Source: Candidatus Scalindua sp. (GTDB lineage Bacteria > Planctomycetota > Brocadiia > Brocadiales > Scalinduaceae). Taken from it: 64,000 bases of DNA. Shown here piece by piece: positions 34,028 through 41,805 of the stretch. Positions within the stretch are counted from its first letter, which is position 1; the number at the start of each line of letters is the position of its first letter. The notes under the pieces were generated by a model. It was not told the DNA's origin and did not search any database. It saw only the letters and a list, made by a program, of their open reading frames with translations. The position numbers and the translations under genes were made by a program. The stretch spans positions 1 through 64,000 of the forward strand of contig JAIQZU010000033.1 in assembly GCA_021776915.1 (NCBI GenBank). Reading direction: 5' to 3'.

Positions 34028-34062
34028 GTTGCATTATGCCACCCTATATGACATAATGCAAC
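34028..34062. promoter_or_regulatory. 11-bp inverted repeat ahead of the ParD-like/RelE-like module
   Basis: GTTGCATTATG (34028-34038) is perfectly reverse-complemented at 34052-34062. TATATGACATA in the loop and right arm resembles a -10 region. It sits 33 bp before the antitoxin start, where autoregulatory operators of such modules lie. Confidence 0.6.
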
Positions 34063-34094
34063 AATCTTAACAAATAATTAAAAAGGAGAAGAAC

Positions 34095-34328
34095 ATGTCT
34101 ACAGCAGTCAAAATTTCTGACGAATTAGCCAAAAAGGCTAAAATAAGGTCTAAAGTAGAAAAAAGGTCAATTGCAGGGCAGATTGAATATTGGGCGGCAA
34201 CAGGTGAAATAGTTGAGGAGAATCCTGACCTTCCATATTCCTTTATAAAAGATATCTTAATAGGTAAGGAGCAAGCCAATAATAAACTTCTATCTCCTTA
34301 TAAATTCAGTGAAGGAGACTCGTATTGA
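34095..34328 (+). CDS. ParD-like antitoxin
   Basis: 77 residues. It begins STAVKISDELAKKAKIRSKVEKRSIAGQIEYWAATGEIVEENPDLP, the pattern of the ParD-like (TA_antitoxin with ribbon-helix-helix) family. AAAAGGAGAAG precedes ATG. The stop overlaps the toxin's TTG start (TTGA). It should neutralise the next gene's product and repress via the inverted repeat at 34028. Confidence 0.8.
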   Translation: MSTAVKISDELAKKAKIRSKVEKRSIAGQIEYWAATGEIVEENPDLPYSFIKDILIGKEQANNKLLSPYKFSEGDSY

Positions 34329-34606
34329 CCATACAAGTCTTACAGACGCCTTTATTTGCAAAGCAAAAGAAAAAACTAAGAAAAACACAAATAAAAGAGT
34401 TAGACAAGACCATAAAGGTAATTATTAAAGACCCAAAAGCAGGTGAACAAAAAAAAGGAAATTTAACCAGTATCTGGGTTTATAAATTTAAAATTACAAA
34501 TCAACTATATCTTTTAGCTTATGAATGGAATAAAAAGTCGAGGATTTTGATAGCGTTAGGCGTACATAAAAATCTCTATCGTAAGTTAAAGAAGTATTTA
34601 AAATAA
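34325..34606 (+). CDS. RelE/ParE-superfamily toxin
   Basis: 93 residues, TTG start at 34325. Pattern of the small RelE/ParE fold: LQTPLFAKQKKKLRKTQIKELDKTI, GEQKKGNLTSIWVYKFKITNQLYLLAYEW and LIALGVHKNLYRKLKKYLK. RelE members cut ribosomal mRNA and ParE members poison gyrase; the sequence alone does not say which this is. Basic protein with no membrane segment. The module interrupts a duplicated holB tail. Confidence 0.78.
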   Translation: MTIQVLQTPLFAKQKKKLRKTQIKELDKTIKVIIKDPKAGEQKKGNLTSIWVYKFKITNQLYLLAYEWNKKSRILIALGVHKNLYRKLKKYLK

Positions 34607-34671
34607 AAACACTGTGGCCTCACCCTGCAGGAGGCCTATATCAATAAAATATGGTACTGTAGCCAACTTAA

Positions 34672-34758
34672 TACGTTGATAATAGCCTGAATATTAATTT
34701 ATTGATCGAAAATATATTCACGAGAATTGCAATGTTGAATTCACCGGAAAGAGAGTAA
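34672..34758 (+). pseudogene. Partial duplicate of the holB 3' region, part 2
   Basis: This matches the last 85 bp of holB, through GCAATGTTGAATTC and CCGGAAAGAG to an in-phase TAA. Together with 33907-34026 it rebuilds the holB 3' end; the break falls at the codons for IDYN. About 12-15 bp around the break appear on both sides of the inserted module, which may be a target duplication. Confidence 0.78.
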
Positions 34759-34942
34759 GATTTCCATATTGGTCATTATCTTTTCATCAAAAAGAATACT
34801 AAACGCCTGGGCTCACTTGCCAGTAGTGCGATAAAAATTTGGCAATAGTCCAGTAAGAATAAACGCTTAAAGAAGATGTAAAATTAAAGGCCGATAGCCC
34901 CACTGGTCAATCTGCAGCGCATTGTTAACCCTTTTTGGCGCT

Positions 34943-35830
34943 CTATGTTTTTCCAACTGGATTTAACTGCTCTTTTGTAAAAATAATTATTTCTGTACCG
35001 TCGATGTCTTTCCAATCATCACCACTAAGCTTAGCAGTAATGAAATCGAGGTGATTTATCCCACAACCAGGACATGTTCTGGTAATAATTCTGGACTTCA
35101 AATAATGACCACTACTATTCGCTACCCCCATATTTTCTGCTTGGTATCGAATAGCATCGTTACATTGTTGAGCATCAAGCAATGAAGCAAACTCTTTTAT
35201 TTGTTCAATCAGTATCTCTCCCTCGCTTGTGTAACGTTCTTGTTTTCCAGTCTTTTTCAAATAACATGAACAATTATCACAATATGGGTTTTGAGATAGC
35301 CAAGCAAATACGGCAAAGCCTCCCACTGAGAACCCAATCAATTGTAAGATGGCATAAGCATAACCCCAAAAGCCACCCAACTCGCCGGTTGAAGCACTTC
35401 CTCTTAAAAAAGATAAAGATGTATTTTTGATGTCGATGTCTAAGTATATCCAGAAGGATATTACTTCTTTGATACGAATACCATCAATCTCAAACATAAA
35501 GTAAGGAATGTAGTGGATAATAAGAAATGCGCTTATGGATGCACTAAGCATGTTGAGCAAGACTCCACCAACCGGTTTTTGGTGAAATAGCATTGCTCCA
35601 GCATAATAGCCACTAGCAGCACCAAAACCAGATAGAAAGGCCCCGACAGGAATAACAAACCAAAACATCCATGAATAAATCGCAAAACCAGAATAAACTT
35701 CGATCAACCCAAGGGTAATGCCAGTAAGCAACGATGCTGTGATGCCAAAGGCAGCAACGAATAATTGTTTATCTGCACGTATATATTCGGACATAGCATT
35801 CCTCGTTGAGTTATATTTACTTATGGACAA
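34943..35830 (-). CDS. Membrane protein of unknown function with Cys pairs
   Basis: 295 residues. Four to five membrane helices lie in the first 190 residues (TASLLTGITLGLIEVYSG, MFWFVIPVGAFLSGFGAASGYY, LNMLSASISAFLIIHYIP, LQLIGFSVGGFAVFAWL). A soluble tail follows with two Cys pairs (YCDNCSCYL and TCPGCGINH) that could bind zinc. I do not recognise the family. The start may be the internal Met at residue 13 (MSEYIRADKQ). It stands alone, after the toxin-antitoxin/holB-remnant region, and may be part of the same acquired stretch. Confidence 0.6.
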   Translation of the reverse strand: MSISKYNSTRNAMSEYIRADKQLFVAAFGITASLLTGITLGLIEVYSGFAIYSWMFWFVIPVGAFLSGFGAASGYYAGAMLFHQKPVGGVLLNMLSASISAFLIIHYIPYFMFEIDGIRIKEVISFWIYLDIDIKNTSLSFLRGSASTGELGGFWGYAYAILQLIGFSVGGFAVFAWLSQNPYCDNCSCYLKKTGKQERYTSEGEILIEQIKEFASLLDAQQCNDAIRYQAENMGVANSSGHYLKSRIITRTCPGCGINHLDFITAKLSGDDWKDIDGTEIIIFTKEQLNPVGKT

Positions 35831-36016
35831 CAGTTAAATATACATCAACTGTATATTTCCAATACCATAGCCATGATTTATAATACTTTAAAGCATTTTT
35901 CAAGTAAATTTCTGATAAACCTGGAAAAGACTTGGAAAAAGCAGTGAGTCGTTGATTAATTATGGATGATGTGAAGGTGTGTTATGGAAAACAGATTTTG
36001 TACAGGATTGCTTTTT

Positions 36017-36074
36017 TGGAGTGCAGTGACCGTGTCACTGCTTTAATACGCATCATCAAGGATGATGCACTCCA
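36017..36074. repeat. Structured palindromic element (three possible stems)
   Basis: TGGAGTGCA (36017-36025) pairs with TGCACTCCA (36066-36074). Inside are two perfect hairpins, GCAGTGAC-CGT-GTCACTGC (36023-36041) and GCATCATC-AAG-GATGATGC (36050-36068). The outer and inner stems share bases, so two alternative folds exist. It lies 24 bp beyond the ileS stop. It has the look of a REP-type dispersed element rather than a terminator, since no T run follows in the ileS direction. Confidence 0.75.
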
Positions 36075-36097
36075 TATTTCTGCCAATTCGCCTCCCC

Positions 36098-38920
36098 TCA
36101 AGTTTGTGCCTCTACTTCTGCAATAACCTCGGCACACCGGTTACACAGTGTCGGGTATTTCTCTATCTTGCCTACCTCTTTACGGTAGTTCCAGCATCTG
36201 TCACATTTATTACTATCTGAAACTCTTACCTTGATAAACAGCTTCTCAAATATCTCACCCTTATTCGATGAATCCAGAGGTTCTTCGCTTACACTTACGT
36301 CTGAGACTATAAATATCATCGGGAATTCACTCTCATATTCCTTGAGAAAATTAAGCATATCAACATCGTCAGTATAAAGGTCAACCGACGCCTCAAGAGA
36401 GTTGCCTATTTGCTTTGACGCCCGCATTCCTTCCAACTCCCTGGCCACATCCGTCCTGATCTTGATAATCTTTTCCCACTTATCGTTAAGCTCTTTATCT
36501 ATAAACTTTTCATTATTAACCGGCCAGTCAGCCAGGTGTACAGATGGAATATTGTCATCATCATGCGTCATCTCCAGCCACACCTCTTCTGAGGTATAGG
36601 CCAGGATTGGGGCAAGGAGCCTTACCAATACGGAATTTATCCTGTGAAGAACAGTCTGGGCTGCACGCCTTTCAATAGAGTTCTTCGAAAAGGTATATAG
36701 TCTATCCTTCAGAATATCCAGATAGAAGGAGCTCATCTCAACCGCACAGAAATTGTGAACAATATGATAAACGCGGTGAAATTGATACGATTCGAATGCA
36801 GATGTTATTACAGTTATAAGATCTTCCGTTTTGTGCAGCGCCCACCTGTCAATCTCCAGCAGTTGTGTGTACTCTACAGAATCCTTGTTTGGATCAAAGT
36901 CAAATAGATTGCCAAGAATGTACCTGAATGTATTCCTGATACGCCTGTAGGAATCTGACAACTTTGCAATGATTGCAGGAGAAGTGTTCATCTCGTTCCT
37001 GTATTCCATGGAAGACGTCCACAGCCTTACGATATCCCCTCCCATTTCCTTCAGGGCATCTCCAACCGATACAAAATTGCCAAGTGATTTAGACATCTTT
37101 TTGCCATGTTCGTCTACTACAAAACCGTGCGTTATTACTGTTTTAAATGGGGCACAACCCCATGCCGCAACTGAAGGAAGCAGAGAGAGCTGGAACCAGC
37201 CTCGATGCTGGTCGCTTCCTTCAAGATATATATCCGCCGGGAAAGATAATTCCTCCCGTTTCCTCACTACAGAATTATGGCTGGATCCTGATTCAAACCA
37301 TACGTCAAAGATGTCGTTCTCCTTTTCAAAGTCAGAAGAGCTGCACTTCGGACATTTTGTGCCGTCCGGCAGGAACTCCTTCGTATCTTTATAAAACCAG
37401 CTATCTGCCCCATGCTGCAAAAACATATCACGCACATGGTCCACTACCTTCACGTCCAGGAGTGATTCCTTGCAATTGTTACAATAGAAAGCAGGTATAG
37501 GCACACCCCATGAGCGTTGCCTGGAAATACACCAATCAGGTCGTTCCTTTATCATATTGGATAATCTGACTTCTCCCCATTGCGGTATCCAGTTTGTTTT
37601 CTCTATCTCAGCTAATGCATTTTTCCTGAGATCCTGATGATCCATGTTTACAAACCACTGTTCAGTTGCCCGAAAGATCACCGGTTTTCTACAACGCCAG
37701 CAATGGGGATAAGAGTGGCTTATTTTCTCCATACGCAATAAAAGACCCAACTCCTCGAGTTTCTCTGTTATTGATTTATTTGCGTCATATATATTCTGCC
37801 CGGCAAAATCGCCTGCCTCTTCTGTAAATACTCCGATTGCATCAACCGGACTTACAATCGGCATATCATACCTTAAACCGGTCTGGTAATCGTCCTGTCC
37901 ATGGCCGGGAGCGGTATGCACACATCCAGTTCCGTCCGTGAGAGTAACGTAATTTGCCAGAACGACAGATCCTTCCCGCTTCATAATTGTATGCTGGTAT
38001 TTCAAGCCTTCCAACGAACTGCCTTTGGCCGTACCCATGCGTTCGTAATTCTCTATTTCAAGCCGGTTCATGACAGAATCCACTAAATCTTCAGCCAGTA
38101 TTGAAACCTGCTTTTTCTGTGTCTTTGGATTTATATATCTCACTGCAGTGTATTGATATTCAGGATGCAATGCGATTGCAAGGTTTGCCGGTAACGTCCA
38201 TGGAGTAGTAGTCCATATCAGCATATAAACATCTTCATCCTGAAGTCCATCAAACTTATCTTCTGGATTATCTATCAGTTTGAAGTTGACGTAAATTGAG
38301 GGGCTGGTCTTGTCCTGATGCTCCAACTCTGCCTCAGCAAGCGCAGTCTCACATTGCATACACCAATGTATGGGTTTCAGACTTCTGTAGACATATCCTT
38401 TTTCAACAAGTTTCCCAAACACCTCTATTATGCCTGCTTCGTATTGAGGTGTGAAGGTTAGATAAGCAGATTCCCAGTCACCTGATACACCCAGTGCCTT
38501 AAATTGCTTCATCTGTACCTTTACGAATTTTTCAGCATATTTCTTGCACTTCTTGCGAATCTCAATCTTTTCCATCTCTTTTGCCTTTGAACCCAGTTCC
38601 TGCATTACCCTGTGTTCAATAGGCAGGCCATGGCAGTCCCAGCCCGGTATATACGGGGCATCATAGCCCCTCATGGTATAAAACCGGACAATCATGTCTT
38701 TCAGTATTTTGTTTAATCCTGTTCCTATATGGAGGTCTCCTGTAGGGTATGGAGGCCCATCATGTAGAATGAATTTCTTAGCGCCTGCCCTGGCGCTTCT
38801 TATTTGAGCGTACAGGCCATCTTTTTCCCACTTTTTAAGAAACTCAGGTTCCCTCTGAACGAGATTCCCTTTCATGGAAAATTTTGTTTTTGGCAAATTA
38901 ATAGTATCTTTATAACTCAT
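36098..38920 (-). CDS. ileS: Isoleucine--tRNA ligase
   Basis: About 940 residues from MSYKDTINLPKT (ATG 38920). The frame can start at 38941, but the family begins here; neither has a good ribosome site. Class I motifs: PYPTGDLHIGTGLNK near residue 60 and KKMSKSLGN. The editing domain is present (TDGTGCVHTAPGHGQDD) and the C-terminal zinc ribbon is complete (CDRCWNYRKEV and LCNRCAEVI). It charges tRNA-Ile and edits valine. I saw no T-box element in the upstream 170 bp, only a long inverted repeat. Confidence 0.95.
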   Translation of the reverse strand: MSYKDTINLPKTKFSMKGNLVQREPEFLKKWEKDGLYAQIRSARAGAKKFILHDGPPYPTGDLHIGTGLNKILKDMIVRFYTMRGYDAPYIPGWDCHGLPIEHRVMQELGSKAKEMEKIEIRKKCKKYAEKFVKVQMKQFKALGVSGDWESAYLTFTPQYEAGIIEVFGKLVEKGYVYRSLKPIHWCMQCETALAEAELEHQDKTSPSIYVNFKLIDNPEDKFDGLQDEDVYMLIWTTTPWTLPANLAIALHPEYQYTAVRYINPKTQKKQVSILAEDLVDSVMNRLEIENYERMGTAKGSSLEGLKYQHTIMKREGSVVLANYVTLTDGTGCVHTAPGHGQDDYQTGLRYDMPIVSPVDAIGVFTEEAGDFAGQNIYDANKSITEKLEELGLLLRMEKISHSYPHCWRCRKPVIFRATEQWFVNMDHQDLRKNALAEIEKTNWIPQWGEVRLSNMIKERPDWCISRQRSWGVPIPAFYCNNCKESLLDVKVVDHVRDMFLQHGADSWFYKDTKEFLPDGTKCPKCSSSDFEKENDIFDVWFESGSSHNSVVRKREELSFPADIYLEGSDQHRGWFQLSLLPSVAAWGCAPFKTVITHGFVVDEHGKKMSKSLGNFVSVGDALKEMGGDIVRLWTSSMEYRNEMNTSPAIIAKLSDSYRRIRNTFRYILGNLFDFDPNKDSVEYTQLLEIDRWALHKTEDLITVITSAFESYQFHRVYHIVHNFCAVEMSSFYLDILKDRLYTFSKNSIERRAAQTVLHRINSVLVRLLAPILAYTSEEVWLEMTHDDDNIPSVHLADWPVNNEKFIDKELNDKWEKIIKIRTDVARELEGMRASKQIGNSLEASVDLYTDDVDMLNFLKEYESEFPMIFIVSDVSVSEEPLDSSNKGEIFEKLFIKVRVSDSNKCDRCWNYRKEVGKIEKYPTLCNRCAEVIAEVEAQT

Positions 38921-38953
38921 AGGCTTAAAATAGGGACACATCCCTTTATTAAG

Positions 38954-39026
38954 TTTAAAGTGCCTAAAGTTTGAAGTGAGCTAAAGTTGCGGCAGAAAAA
39001 CAATTTTCTACTTTAGGCACTTTAAA
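38954..39026. repeat. 17-bp perfect inverted repeat upstream of ileS
   Basis: TTTAAAGTGCCTAAAGT (38954-38970) is the exact reverse complement of 39010-39026. Imperfect GAAGTGA/TCACTTC pairing lies nearby. It is located in the ileS leader or between ileS and the DUF167 gene, and could act as a terminator-like or REP-type element. Confidence 0.8.
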
Positions 39027-39067
39027 TCACTTCACACTTGATTAGTGGTGGATTCGGTCTATCTGCC

Positions 39068-39096
39068 TTCCCCGGACAAAAAACGCCGAGGACTTT
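39068..39096 (+). repeat. Dispersed GCGCCGAGGAC-family repeat
   Basis: TTCCCCGGACAAAAAACGCC followed by GAGGACTTT. It can fold through TCCCCGG/CCGAGGA with one mismatch. It is a member of the same intergenic family as 9519, 40240 and 62455. Confidence 0.75.
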
Positions 39097-39114
39097 AATC
39101 CATTCTTCTTCTTT

Positions 39115-39408
39115 TCAATATATTTGTGAAACTAATTCATACAAATCCTCTTCTGTAATATTTCTTATAAACAGTTCTTTGTCTCTTGACGTTTCACCGG
39201 ATATTATTTGAATATCTGAGCTCTTTATGCCCAGCCATTTGGCAAATAATTTGACTAAGGCCTTGTTTGCCTTCCCCTTTTCTGGCGCAACAGTAACTGC
39301 AATCTTTATCTGGCCAGCATATTCCCCTACCACCCGGTTTTTGCTGGAATTTGGCTGCACCTTAACAGATACAACCAACCCGCCATCCGTTGCTCTTATC
39401 TTAATCAT
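39115..39408 (-). CDS. DUF167 (YggU-family) protein
   Basis: 97 residues covering the whole small domain: VSVKVQPNSSKNRVVGEY, IKIAVTVAPEKGKANKALVKLFAKWLG and IQIISGETSRDKELFI. The family is widespread, monomeric and of unknown biochemical role, often encoded next to the YggS gene, as it is here (13 bp downstream of it). The two are probably one operon. Confidence 0.85.
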   Translation of the reverse strand: MIKIRATDGGLVVSVKVQPNSSKNRVVGEYAGQIKIAVTVAPEKGKANKALVKLFAKWLGIKSSDIQIISGETSRDKELFIRNITEEDLYELVSQIY

Positions 39409-39421
39409 CTATTCCGTCAGA

Positions 39422-40162
39422 TCATTTAGTTGTTAATGGCCAGATAATATTTTTATTTTGTATTCCTTTAAATACTGCCGAGCCAACACGAACTAAATTA
39501 GCGCCCTCTTCTATTGCAACTTCGAAGTCCTGCGTCATTCCCATGGACAGAATATTCATCTCAACATTCTGAATATTTTCATCTCTGATTCGTTCACTTA
39601 ATTCCCTCAGTCCCTTAAACATAGGCCTGCATATTTCAGGGTCATCAGCAATGGGCGTCATCGTCATTAAACCCTCTACTTTAATTCTTTCAAGATTATT
39701 TATTTCGTGCAAAAAAGGAATAGCCTCTTCCAGGGAAAGGCCGTACTTGGTTTCCTCACCGCTTACATTAACCTCTACTAATATCTTCGTATTCTTTCCC
39801 AGCTTTTCAGATTCCTTATTTATCTCCTTTGCGAGAGTTACACTTTCCACAGAATGGATCAAATCAAAGATACGGACAGCCTTCTTAACCTTCTTTCGCT
39901 GAAGGTGGCCAAACATATGCCACTTTAATTCCAGATCCTTCAGTTCTTCTCTTTTGCTCTCAGTATCCTGTAATCGATTCTCACCTATGCATGAAATACC
40001 CAATTCAGATAATATCCTTATAATGTCTGCCTCTACGTACTTTGTTGAGATTACTAATTCAACTGATTCCTGGTTATATATGGAACGTGAACAGGCCAGA
40101 TTTATACGCTTTTGCAACTCTGATAAATTTTTCTCTATTATCTTATAATTGTTACTTTCCAT
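39422..40162 (-). CDS. Pyridoxal phosphate homeostasis protein (YggS/PROSC)
   Basis: 246 residues. Fold-type III alanine-racemase-like barrel without the second domain. The PLP lysine is in LVISTKYV (about residue 37). Further landmarks are IGENRLQDTESKREEL, WHMFGHLQRKK, SVESVTLAKEIN, VEVNVSGEETKYGLS and MSMGMTQDFEVAIEEGANLVRVGSAVFKG-type ending. It buffers PLP in the cytoplasm. The DUF167 gene follows. Confidence 0.9.
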   Translation of the reverse strand: MESNNYKIIEKNLSELQKRINLACSRSIYNQESVELVISTKYVEADIIRILSELGISCIGENRLQDTESKREELKDLELKWHMFGHLQRKKVKKAVRIFDLIHSVESVTLAKEINKESEKLGKNTKILVEVNVSGEETKYGLSLEEAIPFLHEINNLERIKVEGLMTMTPIADDPEICRPMFKGLRELSERIRDENIQNVEMNILSMGMTQDFEVAIEEGANLVRVGSAVFKGIQNKNIIWPLTTK

Positions 40163-40239
40163 AGATAAATCACTTTATGTGACGCAGAGCGTCAAAGACT
40201 TCATTCCCACGTAGAACATGGGAACTAGTAGAACCTTGC

Positions 40240-40268
40240 TTCCCCGGACAAAAGGCGCCGAGGACTTT
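40240..40268 (+). repeat. Dispersed GCGCCGAGGAC-family repeat with flanking inverted arms
   Basis: TTCCCCGGACAAAAGGCGCC followed by GAGGACTTT. CCTTGC (40234-40239) and GCAAGG (40271-40276) flank it as a perfect inverted pair, so the whole unit can fold as one stem. Located between the acylphosphatase and YggS-type genes. Confidence 0.75.
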
Positions 40269-40321
40269 TCGCAAGGAATCCAGTACTGGAATCCTCTTGA
40301 AAGAGAGGTTTCATGTTTATC

Positions 40322-40603
40322 TTAATATTCTATTGAAAATGAATCAAACTCTCCGGTTGTATCTTCCCAATTTACTTCAACATTTCTAACCATTGCTCCA
40401 GGTGGTCCTTTATGACACCATTCCAGTACCTGTTCAACATTATCTCTCTCTCCTTCAAAGACTGCTTCAACACGTCCATCTGAACAATTTTTCACCCAGC
40501 CGCTTAAACCTAACGAACAGGACTCTTCCATTGTACTGGCTCTGAAAAAGACCCCCTGAACTCGTCCTTCGATATAGACATGCAACCTCGCTTTGGCCAT
40601 CAT
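40322..40603 (-). CDS. acyP: Acylphosphatase
   Basis: 93 residues. The active-site loop is GRVQGVFFRAST, with the essential Arg, and the second catalytic residue lies in GWVKNCSDGRVEAVFEGE (Asn). It hydrolyses acyl phosphates. ATG 40603 or 40600 are both possible. It is a single gene. Bacterial members often assist in clearing reactive carboxyl phosphates; the physiological substrate here is unknown. Confidence 0.92.
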   Translation of the reverse strand: MMAKARLHVYIEGRVQGVFFRASTMEESCSLGLSGWVKNCSDGRVEAVFEGERDNVEQVLEWCHKGPPGAMVRNVEVNWEDTTGEFDSFSIEY

Positions 40604-40827
40604 TATTAAGAATGTAAGTATACATGCAACCTGCCCGTATAGACACAGGCACGCCCCTGCATTGCAATATTCTGAAATTCCAGTTAATGGAGTGATTATG
40701 GAGATATGGTGGTTAAAACTCTTTTACGGAGTTTTTCCTTTATTTTATGTAATCCGGGCAATACCCGTAAACATTTCTAAGGAAAAATACCAGAATTTAA
40801 CACAAGTCAGGAATACAGTATCGAGTC

Positions 40828-41712
40828 TCATTCCGCATAAATGTGATCACTATCTACAGCACTAGGAAGTTTATGCATACCCATAAATGTGAACAAAACC
40901 ACAGGAAATGCAACCAACAGTACTATTGAGAGTATAATAGGAGCAATGGTCTTCTTTATCTTTGTCTTGGGTAAAATCATTGGCAAATGTAAATAGGCAA
41001 GATAAACAAGCCAGCTGATTAAAGACCAGGTCTCCTTAGGATCCCATCCCCAATACGTACCCCATGCCCCCTTTGCCCAGATTGAACCGGTAATCAAACC
41101 AACAGTTAAAAATGGGAAGCCTATGGTGACGGAAATATAGGCTAATTTATCAAAGGTTACGTCCTTTCTTAATTGACTGTTAGAACCTGACATAACTATT
41201 TCTTGTGCTCTTCCGCGATATATTGCTCTATATATTAAGTAAATGATTGCAGCAGAGAATGATATACTCAGAGCAGAATAAGATATAAAATAGTTTATCA
41301 CGTGCACAACCAGCCAGTTACTCTGAAGCGCCGGAGGCAACTCTTTAATCGTACTGTCAGTATTGATTGCAGAGTATAACATCCAGGCAGACAAAAGAGA
41401 CTGTAGTGCGCCAATAATACCCAAGCGAGATTCATGTACTCGAGCAATAAATATTGTAACAAGTTCCATAATCAGGTACACAAGGGCGATAGTCCAGGCA
41501 AAGAATACAAAAGATTCGTATTTATCAGACATTGGAGCATGATTTGCCTCATACCACCTTGTCATTACTAAAATTGTATTCAATACTAAAGCTCCTGAAA
41601 ATACACCGAAAGCAACCCAACGTAAGGCCTTCGTCCTCCATATTTCCCTGACCACGTAAGCTACAATGGCTGCAATATAGACATAAAAAGTAATATTCAG
41701 CGTGAAATCCAT
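40828..41712 (-). CDS. ccsA: Cytochrome c biogenesis protein CcsA (haem-handling, system II)
   Basis: About 294 residues from ATG 41712, with GAGAGG ten bases upstream. About eight membrane helices. The tryptophan-rich haem-handling signature is WGTYWGWDPKETWSLISW, with conserved His residues in the nearby helices. With ResB it moves haem out and attaches it to apocytochromes c, of which anammox bacteria make very many. It follows resB in the same direction (94 bp apart). Confidence 0.92.
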   Translation of the reverse strand: MDFTLNITFYVYIAAIVAYVVREIWRTKALRWVAFGVFSGALVLNTILVMTRWYEANHAPMSDKYESFVFFAWTIALVYLIMELVTIFIARVHESRLGIIGALQSLLSAWMLYSAINTDSTIKELPPALQSNWLVVHVINYFISYSALSISFSAAIIYLIYRAIYRGRAQEIVMSGSNSQLRKDVTFDKLAYISVTIGFPFLTVGLITGSIWAKGAWGTYWGWDPKETWSLISWLVYLAYLHLPMILPKTKIKKTIAPIILSIVLLVAFPVVLFTFMGMHKLPSAVDSDHIYAE

Positions 41713-41805
41713 GACCAACACACCTCTCTTTTGTATTTTGTTAAACGATAACTATTTATCATCAATTTATAATTAAAATTTGAAACTCTATCCGGGTGGT
41801 ACGTA

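Noticed and set aside
40698-40865. Plus-strand frame (MEIWWLKLFYGVFPLFYV...) with one hydrophobic segment
   Set aside because: It overlaps the end of convergent ccsA by nearly 40 bp, has no good ribosome site and no known relatives I recognise.
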